Assembly: GCA_900314195.1 (NCBI GenBank)
Contig: OMUH01000006.1
Location: 1 to 49,213 of the forward strand
DNA: 49,213 nt
DNA from: an uncultured Prevotella sp.
GTDB lineage: Bacteria; Bacteroidota; Bacteroidia; Bacteroidales; Bacteroidaceae
Reading direction: 5' to 3'
Positions 1 to 7,960 of this stretch are shown here, piece by piece (the stretch's first letter is position 1; each line of letters opens with the position of its first letter). The notes under the pieces were generated by a model, which was given only the letters and a program-made list of their open reading frames with translations, had not been told where the DNA came from and ran no database searches. Position numbers and translations under genes: made by a program.

Positions 1-21
1 GCAACAGAACCATTCTGTTGC
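1..21. terminator. Perfect hairpin at window edge, possible terminator
   Basis: A 9-bp perfect inverted repeat (GCAACAGAA / TTCTGTTGC) with a 3-nt loop lies about 50 nt downstream of the yggS stop on the minus strand. Any T-tract for the minus strand would fall outside the window, so its role as the yggS terminator is plausible but unproven. It could equally terminate a convergent gene beyond the left edge. Confidence 0.35.
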
Positions 22-71
22 CGGGCCGCTCTTTATCATAAGTTTGTAAGTTTATCAGATACGTAAAACTA

Positions 72-743
72 TCAGTAGACTCTCGGTCCGAAAATAGCCG
101 TGCCTACTCTGACCATTGTCGACCCGTGAGCCACTGCTATAGTGTAGTCGTGGCTCATTCCCCACGAACGCTCACTGAAAGCATCATCATCTTTAAAGAA
201 GTTTTCCTTCACTTCATCAAAGAATCGTGCTGCCGTGTCAAATTCTCCGGCGATCTGCTTTTGATTGTCAGTGTTGCTGGCCATCATCATTAATCCGCGA
301 ATTCTCACGTTGGCAAGCTGACGCCATTCACCCTGCTGCAGAAACTGCCGGCAGGCATCAAGCGTGAAGCCATATTTCGTTTCCTCATCTGCTATGTGAA
401 GTTCCAGCAAGACATCTATCACCCTGTTGTTTTTCTGAGCCTGCTTGTTTATCTCGCGCATAAGCTTAAAGCTGTCACACGACTCTATCATAGATATATA
501 AGGCGCTATGTATTTCACCTTGTTTGTTTGCAGATGTCCGATGAAATGCCATTCTATGTCTTTCGGTAAAATCTCGACTTTTTTCTGCAACTCCTGCTCA
601 TGGCTCTCGCCGAATATCCGCTGTCCGGCATTATAAGCAGCCTCAATATATTCTGCCGGATGATACTTGCTTATGGCAACGAGCCTGACTCCTTCCGGCA
701 GATTATGTAATACGCTCTTTAAATTTGAAGCAACATCAAACAT
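72..743 (-). CDS. yggS: YggS/PROSC family PLP-binding protein
   Basis: The 223-aa product matches the single-domain YggS family (usually 220-235 aa), a TIM-barrel fold that binds pyridoxal 5'-phosphate and takes part in PLP and amino-acid homeostasis without known catalysis. Visible landmarks are the N-terminal VAISKYHP strand, whose K26 is the expected Schiff-base lysine, the FGESHEQEL and WHFIGHLQTNK segments, RGLMMMAS in the middle, and the C-terminal VRVGTAIFG phosphate-binding loop. The start is an ATG at 741-743. It lies 119 nt downstream of the DUF4494 gene on the same strand, with which it may be co-transcribed. Family assignment is secure; the exact physiological role in this organism is not visible. 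Confidence 0.95.
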   Translation of the reverse strand: MFDVASNLKSVLHNLPEGVRLVAISKYHPAEYIEAAYNAGQRIFGESHEQELQKKVEILPKDIEWHFIGHLQTNKVKYIAPYISMIESCDSFKLMREINKQAQKNNRVIDVLLELHIADEETKYGFTLDACRQFLQQGEWRQLANVRIRGLMMMASNTDNQKQIAGEFDTAARFFDEVKENFFKDDDAFSERSWGMSHDYTIAVAHGSTMVRVGTAIFGPRVY

Positions 744-783
744 ACTTTATATTTTTAACAATATCCGTAACCGGCTATATTTT

Positions 784-819
784 CATTACAGTAATTAACC
801 GCATTACTGCAATTAACCT
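784..819. repeat. Two-copy 18-bp direct repeat upstream of yggS
   Basis: Two adjacent 18-bp units (784-801 and 802-819) agree at 15 of 18 positions; the shared core is CATTAC-G-AATTAACC. They sit 41 nt upstream of the yggS start, where a regulator or leader-RNA function is possible. A chance duplication is equally possible. Confidence 0.5.
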
Positions 820-862
820 CACTATGAGGTATTAGGCGCAACTGTTCGGTTTAACCAGATCG

Positions 863-1459
863 CTACTCACTTACGTCAGCAGAATGTTCCTGTTTTCCCG
901 GTTCTTCATTTGCACTTTCTGCACCGGCGCCTTCAGCTTCTGAGGAAGCATTGTTGTCTTTCAGAAACTCCGGGACATCATCTTTTGCCCCGTCTGCTTT
1001 GTTCTTATCCTTAGGCGCATGATGTTCGAAGACATCCATAATAGCACTCTCAGAAATTGACGAAATGACATAATCAATCATTGTAGAGCCCATGACCTCA
1101 TCGATATGTTTTACGGCAAGAGGCAGGCTGCCTGCCTGGACAAGATAGTTGACCGTACTTTTCTTTTCCTTCTCAGTTTTTTCGTCAATGGTGATAAACT
1201 GCAATTTTGCCTTATACCACTTGTCATCTTTCTCCATATCAGAAAAGAATATCTCGCCATAAGCAGCCGGCTTAATGTCCTTTATCTGAAGCTCACCGCT
1301 CGTATAAACAGACATCTCGTCAATTATAGAGCTTTCGGCCTCAGTGAAAGACAAAGCGTCGACAACATACTGCTCCGTCACTTTTTTCTCCGTTCCGTCT
1401 TCCTGCATTCTCTCCAGCCGGACCTTTGTCTCAAACCATGTGCTTGTTCTTGATCTCAT
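863..1459 (-). CDS. DUF4494 family protein
   Basis: This 198-aa protein is of unknown function. The N-terminal half (about residues 1-140) has the pattern of the Bacteroidetes family DUF4494: TWFETKVRLER at the start, a central VVDALSFTEAE, then GEIFFSD and DKWYKAKLQFIT. The last 50 residues are low-complexity, acidic and rich in Ala, Glu and Lys, probably disordered. I place the start at the ATG 1457-1459 rather than the GTG codon directly before it. There is no signal peptide or membrane segment, so it should be cytosolic. It precedes yggS on the same strand, an arrangement I recall from other Bacteroidales. The family assignment is from memory. Confidence 0.8.
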   Translation of the reverse strand: MRSRTSTWFETKVRLERMQEDGTEKKVTEQYVVDALSFTEAESSIIDEMSVYTSGELQIKDIKPAAYGEIFFSDMEKDDKWYKAKLQFITIDEKTEKEKKSTVNYLVQAGSLPLAVKHIDEVMGSTMIDYVISSISESAIMDVFEHHAPKDKNKADGAKDDVPEFLKDNNASSEAEGAGAESANEEPGKQEHSADVSE

Positions 1460-1608
1460 CACAAAAATATTTTAGTTATTCTACATGTTTTACTTTACTG
1501 CCAGCGCTTCTTGTCCGAATATTGTAATCTGCAAGCTTTCAACAGCTTAACATTACAGCCATGTAAAAAAAGAACTGGCATATCCGGATTTCAAAGCAGC
1601 ATATAATG

Positions 1609-1616
1609 CAAAAGTA
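1609..1616 (-). promoter_or_regulatory. Candidate -7 element for the DUF4494 gene
   Basis: On the minus strand this reads TACTTTTG, a match to the Bacteroidetes TAnnTTTG element. It would give a leader of about 140 nt before the ATG at 1459. No convincing -33 TTTG is seen at the usual distance. Confidence 0.35.
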
Positions 1617-1696
1617 AGAAATAAAAACAATAAATAAAAGATAATAAATAAAGAATGTTGCCAAAATATTAAATGCGCATTCTCAAATTATATTTG

Positions 1697-1704
1697 TAAT
1701 TTTG
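1697..1704 (+). promoter_or_regulatory. Candidate -7 element for the DUF5715 gene
   Basis: TAATTTTG matches TAnnTTTG and lies 47 nt before the ATG at 1752, giving a short leader of about 40 nt. The gap 1460-1751 is otherwise AT-rich with no other gene visible. Confidence 0.5.
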
Positions 1705-1751
1705 CCTGATGAAACATGGAAAGACGCATTTACTGTTAAGAACCGGAATGC

Positions 1752-2627
1752 ATGAAAATAAATCACGGAATGATGAAAAGCGGCAATAAACGCAAAAAAA
1801 TAACAAAACTAAAATTCACAGAGGTTTTCTTTCTGCTCGTTGCCGTACTTGCGATATTAAGATGGGCATGTCCTGACGTGGCAAAAACATCGCAGCAGCT
1901 GACGGAGGAAAAAGAAAAGGCCAGGCAGGATTCTATAAAAAAAGCTGTTGCCGACAGTCTGGACAAGGCTGACCTGACAGAGGTTAACGGAATCATAGAC
2001 GCTTCGGAATTAGACAAGGGAGGAACATCTATATTTTTCAACGCCGACGGTACACAGGCCGTGCACCGCATCGTCAGCGTTCCGAACTTCGGAAAGACTT
2101 TCCCTGACTTAAATGACATTCAGCTGACAGCTGCCAAAAAAAGGGGCATTGAGCCGGTTCAGAACAGGGAGGAGGCTGAGAAACTGAAGGAAAAACTCGT
2201 TTACATCGGGAGCTCGCCCTATTACACTATTGACAACCTGCACAACAGCATTCCATATCTTGTACCGAGGGCTGCCGTTCTGCTGAATGACATCGGACGG
2301 GCTTATTTTGACAGCTTGCAGATAAAAGGCATACCGCTGCACAAGCTGTTGATAACAAGCGTGATGAGGTCAATGGATGACGTAAGCAGACTGAGAACTC
2401 ACAACAAAAACGCAAGTGCACATTCATGCCACATGTACGGCACCACTTTTGATGTGAGCTACAACCGCTATCTGACAGTTCAAACAGAAAAACAGCAACG
2501 GCGGAAAGTCAGAAACGACTCCCTTAAATGGGTCCTGAGCGAGGTGCTGCGTGATATGCGGAAAGAAAACAGGTGCTACATTAAATATGAAGTGCACCAG
2601 GGCTGTTTCCACGTAACGGTACGTTAA
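1752..2627 (+). CDS. DUF5715 family protein with M15-peptidase-like zinc motif
   Basis: This is a 291-aa membrane-anchored protein with one N-terminal hydrophobic segment (about residues 24-39), then a charged helix (49-75) and a periplasmic domain. The overall sequence resembles the Bacteroidetes family DUF5715. In its C-terminal half, S225-C-H227-M-Y-G230-T-T-F-D234 follows the SxHxxGxxxD zinc motif of M15/VanY-type D-Ala-D-Ala carboxypeptidases. The final segment, E280-V-H-Q-G-C-F-H287-V, resembles the catalytic Glu plus third zinc ligand. This suggests, but does not prove, a cell-wall peptidase or an M15-derived binding domain. Start ATG 1752; ATGs at codons 7 and 8 are alternatives. It converges with the downstream kinase gene, leaving 5 nt between the stops. 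Confidence 0.75.
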   Translation: MKINHGMMKSGNKRKKITKLKFTEVFFLLVAVLAILRWACPDVAKTSQQLTEEKEKARQDSIKKAVADSLDKADLTEVNGIIDASELDKGGTSIFFNADGTQAVHRIVSVPNFGKTFPDLNDIQLTAAKKRGIEPVQNREEAEKLKEKLVYIGSSPYYTIDNLHNSIPYLVPRAAVLLNDIGRAYFDSLQIKGIPLHKLLITSVMRSMDDVSRLRTHNKNASAHSCHMYGTTFDVSYNRYLTVQTEKQQRRKVRNDSLKWVLSEVLRDMRKENRCYIKYEVHQGCFHVTVR

Positions 2628-2632
2628 TAATG

Positions 2633-3466
2633 CTAAGCAATGTGATATTTCAGCAAGCCGTCAATAGGACTTTTCATTATTACTGACACGCTGTAGCCTT
2701 CTTCATCAGCTACTGTCTCAAGCAGATGCGAGAACTGATAGGCTATGCCGCCGACAAAGCCCACCGGACCCCTGTAATTATATTGTGACAGGTTACGACG
2801 AAAGAAATCATGGAAATTGTCGCAAACCATTTTCCTTAATTGCGCATTGTCTGTATGTGCGGATATGAAATTTGCCGTTGTCGCAAGAAAACGGTTTGCC
2901 TGCGGCTCACGGTACACCTTTCTTATAATGTCCGGATATGTAACACCATATTCCCTGAAGAAATCATTTTTCATTTCCGAAGGCAGAAACCCCTTCAGCA
3001 GCGCATTGAGGAAAAGCTTTCCAAGCACGGCACCGCTGCCCTCATCGCCGAGGATATAGCCAAGCGGCGGTGTATTGGCTATTATCTGCGTACCGTCATA
3101 AAGACAGCTGTTGGCACCGGTACCGAGAATGCAGGCGACGCCTTTGCGACGTCCGCACACTGCACGTGCGGCAGCCATGAGATCACCATTGACATCTATC
3201 AGACCGGCATCGGGAAATACATTCGAAAGAACGCCGGATACAACCGGCACCATTTCCGGCGTACAGCCACTGCCGTAAAAAAACACTTTTTCTATGTCGA
3301 CATCACCAATTGAAGGCAAAAGATTTTCATGAATTATCCCGTCAATACGCTCAACACTTTGATGGAACGGATTGATGCCTTCAGTACGCACACGCCGCAT
3401 AACCGTCCCGCCGTCAGAAAGCACCCAGTCTGTTTTAGTACTACCGCTGTCAGATATTAATATCAT
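2633..3466 (-). CDS. BadF/BadG-type ATPase, N-acetylglucosamine kinase-like
   Basis: This 277-aa protein of the ASKHA fold belongs to the BadF/BadG/BcrA/BcrD ATPase family and resembles N-acetylglucosamine kinase. It shows the phosphate-1 loop D6-S-G-S-T-K-T-D-W near the N-terminus, a central ILGTGANSCLYDG phosphate-2 loop, GYILGDEGSGAVLG, and a C-terminal PVGFVGGIAY adenosine-binding segment. Expected chemistry is ATP-dependent phosphorylation of an amino sugar or a related sugar in the cytosol; the substrate cannot be read from sequence. It lacks the cluster-binding cysteines of the dehydratase activases, unlike the large protein at 36061. Start ATG 3464-3466, about 17 nt after the expected transcription start. 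Confidence 0.85.
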   Translation of the reverse strand: MILISDSGSTKTDWVLSDGGTVMRRVRTEGINPFHQSVERIDGIIHENLLPSIGDVDIEKVFFYGSGCTPEMVPVVSGVLSNVFPDAGLIDVNGDLMAAARAVCGRRKGVACILGTGANSCLYDGTQIIANTPPLGYILGDEGSGAVLGKLFLNALLKGFLPSEMKNDFFREYGVTYPDIIRKVYREPQANRFLATTANFISAHTDNAQLRKMVCDNFHDFFRRNLSQYNYRGPVGFVGGIAYQFSHLLETVADEEGYSVSVIMKSPIDGLLKYHIA

Positions 3467-3487
3467 TGTCTATAAATATTTTGACTG

Positions 3488-3495
3488 CAAAAATA
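3488..3495 (-). promoter_or_regulatory. Candidate -7 element for the sugar kinase gene
   Basis: Minus-strand TATTTTTG matches TAnnTTTG, 21 nt upstream of the ATG at 3466. A TTTTG lies about 16 nt further upstream, slightly closer than usual for a -33 element. Confidence 0.5.
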
Positions 3496-3540
3496 GTAAA
3501 AAACTATAATGCAAAAGATAAGAAGTAAGAAGTTTTTTAT

Positions 3541-3548
3541 TACTTTTG
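3541..3548 (+). promoter_or_regulatory. Candidate -7 element for the MscS gene
   Basis: TACTTTTG matches TAnnTTTG. It lies 21 nt before the ATG at 3570 and overlaps the TTG at 3546, which argues that the TTG is not a translation start. With the opposite-strand element at 3488-3495 it forms a compact divergent promoter region. Confidence 0.55.
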
Positions 3549-3569
3549 CAAACAACTACGCGTAAATTT

Positions 3570-5993
3570 ATGACAAGAAAATTACTGATTATATTCGCAT
3601 TAATTATTCTTTATGCGATGCCGGGACATGCTGTTCTCAAAGAAAGCAATCTCGACACTACACTTATAATGCTCAGAAGCGAGCTTACTGCCTATCACAT
3701 ACAGCTGGAGAAAGAATCATCATCCAACAAGCGCGAGCGCGAAGCTTTGTTCAAAGAAGTATATACAATTATGGACCAGGCAAATCAGACGTCGCTGGTG
3801 CTCTACTCACAGAAAAACGGATATATCTTTGACATGGCCTATGCCTGCCATGAGGCCACGGAGCTTTACAAAAAATTCAACAGAAAGGCTACGCCGTTCA
3901 TCTCGGCAATAAACGATGTGAACGAGCAGGTGAACCGCTACGACTCACTGATTAACGTACTGAGCGCGTTGTCCATGGGCGCCAAGTACATGAGCAAGGA
4001 AGCCAACATAAACCGCAACGTGTGCCTTACGCTCGCCGTGAACATACGCCGTCAGCTCGGAGAGAACAAAGACGAGCTTGAGGGATATGTTACGATGTAT
4101 AAGATGACCGACAGGCGGCTGCGTACGCTGAACGACTATGCCAACCAGAGATACACTGAAATACAGAACAACATATTCATAAACGGAGGCGACAACTACT
4201 TTAAGATACTGTCAAATCTGAAATCAAACCTGTTTGAGACCAAAGAGTCGATAGCGGAAAAATACAGGCCGACAAAACACGGCATAATGTCACAATGGGA
4301 CGTAAGGATTATCGGATTCCTTTTCGGACTGATAATCTTATACGGCTGCATATCAGCACTGCTTAATGTTCTGCTTATACGCGGACTGATTACGCATTAC
4401 ATAAAGAAGGGACTGTTCGCCAGCTTCAAGGATGAGTTCATGCTCAAACGGCAGTGCATAATAATGGCAATGACGGTTATAACATTTGCCATTATCCTCG
4501 GCATCATACGCATCAGCGTTAACCAGAATTTCCTGTCGATGGCCTGCAATCTGCTTGTTGAATATGCATGGCTGCTCGGCGTCATTTTAATATCACTTCT
4601 TCTTCGCGTAAAAGGTGAGCAGATTAAAAGCGCATTCAGAATCTACACGCCTGTAATAGCTATGGGATTTATCGTCATAGCAATAAGAATAGTGCTTATT
4701 CCGAATGACTTGGTTAACATGATATTCCCGCCAATCCAGCTGCTCTGCACTTTCTGGCAATTGAACGTAATATCAAGACACAACAATAATGTTCCGAAGA
4801 GCGACATGTTCTACACATGGATAACACTTATTGTATTTATTGCAAGCGTCATCAGCAGCTGGAGCGGATACACCCTGCTGAGCGTACAGTTGTTGATATG
4901 GTGGGTAATGCAGCTCACTTGCATTCTGACTATTACATGCATAACAGGATGGCTGAAAGGCATAGCGATAAAGAAAGACTATGCGCACAAGGACATCAGG
5001 CACACATGGCTTTACATACTGTTCTACAACATGCTGCTGCCGGCGCTCGGAGTGCTCACCATCGTAATATCAATCTATTGGGCAGCAGACGTATTTAACC
5101 TCAGCGACACCTGCATGAGAATATTCTCAACAAAATACATTCATACAAAATGGATTTCGCTAAGCCTGTTCAACGTAGTGCAGGTGCTTGTCATGTATTT
5201 CGTATTCAAGTACATAATAAACACGCTGACAGCATTCATAAGAATTCACTTCTTCGACACTGACCCTTCTACGGCCGCCAGCAGATTTATGATGATAAAA
5301 CATGTGCTGCAAATACTGCTGTGGGGAATTTATATTCTTGCGAGCGTGACAATTTGCGACATCAACTACACGTGGTTTGTTGTTATCACCGGTGGTATTT
5401 CTACCGGTATCGGTTTCGCAATGAAAGATATTCTTGAAAATATTTATTACGGAATATCACTCATGGCCGGAAGAATAAAAATCGGAGACTATATCGTTTG
5501 TGACGGAATAAGAGGCCGTGTAAGCAAAATAAGCTATACATCAACAATGCTAGAGGCCATAGACGGTTCTGTGATGACTTTCCAGAACAGCCAGCTCTTT
5601 ACGAAGAACTATAAGAACATGACCAAAAACCACGGTTATGAGCTCGACATTCTTGAAGTTGGTGTTGCCTATGGTACAAATATTGCGGAAGTAAAGAAAT
5701 ATCTCATTGACAGCATTTCAAAACTTGACTGCATTTACCGCAAGAAAGGCGTAAAGGTTATTTTGAAGAGTTTTGATGACAGTTGCATAACCCTGCGCGT
5801 TCTCGTTTGGGTCAACGTGCTCACTCAAGCCGCTGACGACGGATGCATAATGGAATGCATATACAACACGTTCAATGAACACGGTATTGAAATACCATTC
5901 CCGCAGCGCGAAATTACAATAAAGCATCCTGACGAAGAAACTTCTGACAACAACATGACAAAAGAGACTGAGGCTTCAGGCAAAGCAAAATAA
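3570..5993 (+). CDS. Mechanosensitive ion channel (MscS family), large form
   Basis: This 807-aa inner-membrane protein starts at ATG 3570 with a cleavable-looking signal peptide ending near GHA (about residue 21). A helical periplasmic domain with coiled-coil character follows (about 25-240), then about ten hydrophobic segments between residues 245 and 615, and a C-terminal MscS core. In the core, GGISTGIGFAMKDILENIYY is the pore-lining helix; the beta domain follows with KIGDYIVCDGIRGRV and the alpha/beta cytoplasmic domain runs to about 775. The size and long periplasmic part place it with MscK/MscM-like members rather than the short MscS. Its role is release of solutes on membrane tension during hypo-osmotic shock. 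It stands alone with its own promoter; kdsA follows after 109 nt. Confidence 0.9.
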   Translation: MTRKLLIIFALIILYAMPGHAVLKESNLDTTLIMLRSELTAYHIQLEKESSSNKREREALFKEVYTIMDQANQTSLVLYSQKNGYIFDMAYACHEATELYKKFNRKATPFISAINDVNEQVNRYDSLINVLSALSMGAKYMSKEANINRNVCLTLAVNIRRQLGENKDELEGYVTMYKMTDRRLRTLNDYANQRYTEIQNNIFINGGDNYFKILSNLKSNLFETKESIAEKYRPTKHGIMSQWDVRIIGFLFGLIILYGCISALLNVLLIRGLITHYIKKGLFASFKDEFMLKRQCIIMAMTVITFAIILGIIRISVNQNFLSMACNLLVEYAWLLGVILISLLLRVKGEQIKSAFRIYTPVIAMGFIVIAIRIVLIPNDLVNMIFPPIQLLCTFWQLNVISRHNNNVPKSDMFYTWITLIVFIASVISSWSGYTLLSVQLLIWWVMQLTCILTITCITGWLKGIAIKKDYAHKDIRHTWLYILFYNMLLPALGVLTIVISIYWAADVFNLSDTCMRIFSTKYIHTKWISLSLFNVVQVLVMYFVFKYIINTLTAFIRIHFFDTDPSTAASRFMMIKHVLQILLWGIYILASVTICDINYTWFVVITGGISTGIGFAMKDILENIYYGISLMAGRIKIGDYIVCDGIRGRVSKISYTSTMLEAIDGSVMTFQNSQLFTKNYKNMTKNHGYELDILEVGVAYGTNIAEVKKYLIDSISKLDCIYRKKGVKVILKSFDDSCITLRVLVWVNVLTQAADDGCIMECIYNTFNEHGIEIPFPQREITIKHPDEETSDNNMTKETEASGKAK

Positions 5994-6068
5994 TCCACAA
6001 AAGGAAAACGTCACTAAGAGACTTTTATTAAAAGTAATTTAAAGGGATAGAAATCAACACTATATTCA

Positions 6069-6108
6069 CCGGAAGACAAACAATGAAACCGGAAGACAAA
6101 CAATGAAA
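6069..6108 (+). repeat. Perfect 20-bp tandem duplication over the kdsA start
   Basis: The unit at 6069-6088 is repeated exactly at 6089-6108. Each copy contains GGAAGACAAACAATGAAA, so the upstream spacer and ATG of kdsA are present twice. The first ATG (6083) opens a 7-codon frame (MKPEDKQ) whose TGA at 6104-6106 overlaps the second ATG, 6103-6105. Confidence 0.95.
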
Positions 6109-6861
6109 GATATAAAGCTGATAGCAGGCCCTTGTGTTATAGAATCAGAAGAGCTTCTTGACACTGTAGCAAAAGAGCTTGTAAGAATTAACGTTAAATT
6201 AGGTACTGACATTATTTTCAAAGCCTCATTTGACAAAGCTAACAGAACGTCGCTCAATTCTTTCCGCGGCCCGGGTCTGGACAAAGGCCTTGAAATGCTT
6301 GCTGCGGTAAAAGAGAAATACGGTTTGAAAATTCTTACCGACATTCATGAGGCATGGCAGGCGAAACCGGTCGGCGAAGTCGTTGATGTTATCCAGATAC
6401 CGGCATTTCTGTGCCGGCAAACCGATCTTATTGTAGCAGCTGCAAAAACCGGGAAAACGGTAAACATAAAAAAAGCGCAGTTCCTCAGCGGACGCGACAT
6501 GGTTTACCCAGTAGACAAAGCAAGGCAAAGCGGTGCAAAGGATATATGGCTTACGGAAAGGGGCAATTCCTTTGGCTATAACAACCTTGTTGTTGACTTC
6601 AGGAACATACCAGACATGAAAGAGATTGTTCCGACGGTAATAATGGACTGCACGCACAGCGTGCAGCGTCCGAGTGCCGGCAACGGCAAGACCACCGGCG
6701 ACCGGCGTTTTGTCCCGTCAATGGCATTGGCGGCAAAGGCTTTCGGCGCTACAGGATATTTCTTCGAAGTGCACCCTGACCCAGACAAAGGACTTTCTGA
6801 TGCCGCCAACATGCTTGAACTAAATAAACTATACCCACTAATTGAAGAACTTCTGAGATGA
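6103..6861 (+). CDS. kdsA: 3-deoxy-8-phosphooctulonate synthase (KdsA), metal-dependent type
   Basis: This 252-aa cytosolic TIM-barrel enzyme condenses phosphoenolpyruvate with arabinose 5-phosphate to give Kdo 8-phosphate, the precursor of the Kdo linking lipid A to the lipopolysaccharide core. Visible motifs are LIAGPC11VIES, KASFDKANRTS, FRGPGLD and DCTH185SVQRP. C11, H185, E222 and D233 fall where the metal ligands of the metal-dependent class lie; metal-independent enzymes such as that of E. coli have Asn in place of the Cys. Length is that of short-form KdsA. Translation probably starts at ATG 6103, the second copy of a duplicated start region. It overlaps kdsD by 4 nt (ATGA), so the two enzymes of consecutive steps are probably translationally coupled. 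Confidence 0.95.
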   Translation: MKDIKLIAGPCVIESEELLDTVAKELVRINVKLGTDIIFKASFDKANRTSLNSFRGPGLDKGLEMLAAVKEKYGLKILTDIHEAWQAKPVGEVVDVIQIPAFLCRQTDLIVAAAKTGKTVNIKKAQFLSGRDMVYPVDKARQSGAKDIWLTERGNSFGYNNLVVDFRNIPDMKEIVPTVIMDCTHSVQRPSAGNGKTTGDRRFVPSMALAAKAFGATGYFFEVHPDPDKGLSDAANMLELNKLYPLIEELLR

Positions 6862-7853
6862 GCAACAACGAAAGCGAAATAGAAAAGCGCATAGAGAAAT
6901 CAATTGATTATGCACGGCAATGCCTCACTGACGAAGCCGAGGCAGTGAAAGAGCTTATACCGCAACTTGACAACAACTTCACGAAGGCGGTGAGAATGAT
7001 GTATGAATGCCACGGAAAGATAATAGTTACCGGCGTTGGCAAAAGCGGGAACATTGGTGCAAAAATAGCGGCAACGCTTGCATCTACCGGAACACCGGCT
7101 TTTTTCATTAATCCGCTTGACGTCTATCACGGCGACCTTGGAGTAATGACTTCCGATGACGTCGTACTGGCTTTAAGCAACAGCGGACTGACTGACGAAC
7201 TACTGCGTTTTATCCCAATGGTATTGCACATGCATATTCCGATTATCTCTATGACCAGCAATCCAAAGTCGCTGCTCGCAAAATATTCAAACATTCACAT
7301 TACTGTAAAAGTCAGTCATGAGGCATGTCCGCTGAACCTTGCTCCGACATCGTCAACCACTGCCGCCCTGGCCATGGGCGACAGCCTTGCTGTTGCACTA
7401 ATGCAGGTACGTGATTTCAAGCCCGTTGATTTCGCACAGTTCCATCCGGGCGGAGAGCTCGGCAAGCGTCTGCTGACAACGGCAGGCGACGTTATGCGTA
7501 CAGAGAATCTGCCAATAATTCCTAAAAGCACACATCTTGGAAAAGCCATTATCGAAGTAAGCAAGGGGCAGCTCGGCATGGGCGTATGTCTTGACGCTGA
7601 AGGCCGCGTGGAAGGACTGATAACTGACGGCGACATCAGAAGGGCTATGCAAAAATGGCAGGCTTTGTTTTTCGACCACACTGTGGAAGACATTATGACA
7701 AGAACGCCGAAGATGGTCTCTACAAAAACCAAGCTTTCTGAAGTTGAACGCATAATGCATAAATATAAAATACATTCCGTTCTTGTTACTGACGAAAAAG
7801 GCAGACTGCTTGGAATAGTTGACAACTACGCGTCTTCACTTATTAACATATAA
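6858..7853 (+). CDS. kdsD: Arabinose-5-phosphate isomerase (KpsF/GutQ family)
   Basis: This 331-aa enzyme interconverts ribulose 5-phosphate and arabinose 5-phosphate, feeding KdsA. An N-terminal SIS sugar-isomerase domain (about 30-180) carries IIVTGVGKSGNIGAKIA, FINPLDVYHGDLG and ALSNSG. Two CBS domains follow (about 205-265 and 275-331), typical of the family and possibly sensing nucleotides or Kdo-pathway ligands. The LAPTSSTTAALAMGD segment and FHPGGELGKRL are diagnostic. The ATG lies inside the kdsA stop region (4-nt overlap). The length is standard and nothing looks degraded. Confidence 0.95.
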   Translation: MSNNESEIEKRIEKSIDYARQCLTDEAEAVKELIPQLDNNFTKAVRMMYECHGKIIVTGVGKSGNIGAKIAATLASTGTPAFFINPLDVYHGDLGVMTSDDVVLALSNSGLTDELLRFIPMVLHMHIPIISMTSNPKSLLAKYSNIHITVKVSHEACPLNLAPTSSTTAALAMGDSLAVALMQVRDFKPVDFAQFHPGGELGKRLLTTAGDVMRTENLPIIPKSTHLGKAIIEVSKGQLGMGVCLDAEGRVEGLITDGDIRRAMQKWQALFFDHTVEDIMTRTPKMVSTKTKLSEVERIMHKYKIHSVLVTDEKGRLLGIVDNYASSLINI

Positions 7854-7960
7854 GTGGCAGAAGCAATTTCCGATAGTGCAACAATAAAAACAATAAACTG
7901 AACTTTTCAAGCCTTATCTTCACAGAGGCCGACATTGATAACACAACGTATTCAACTGAT

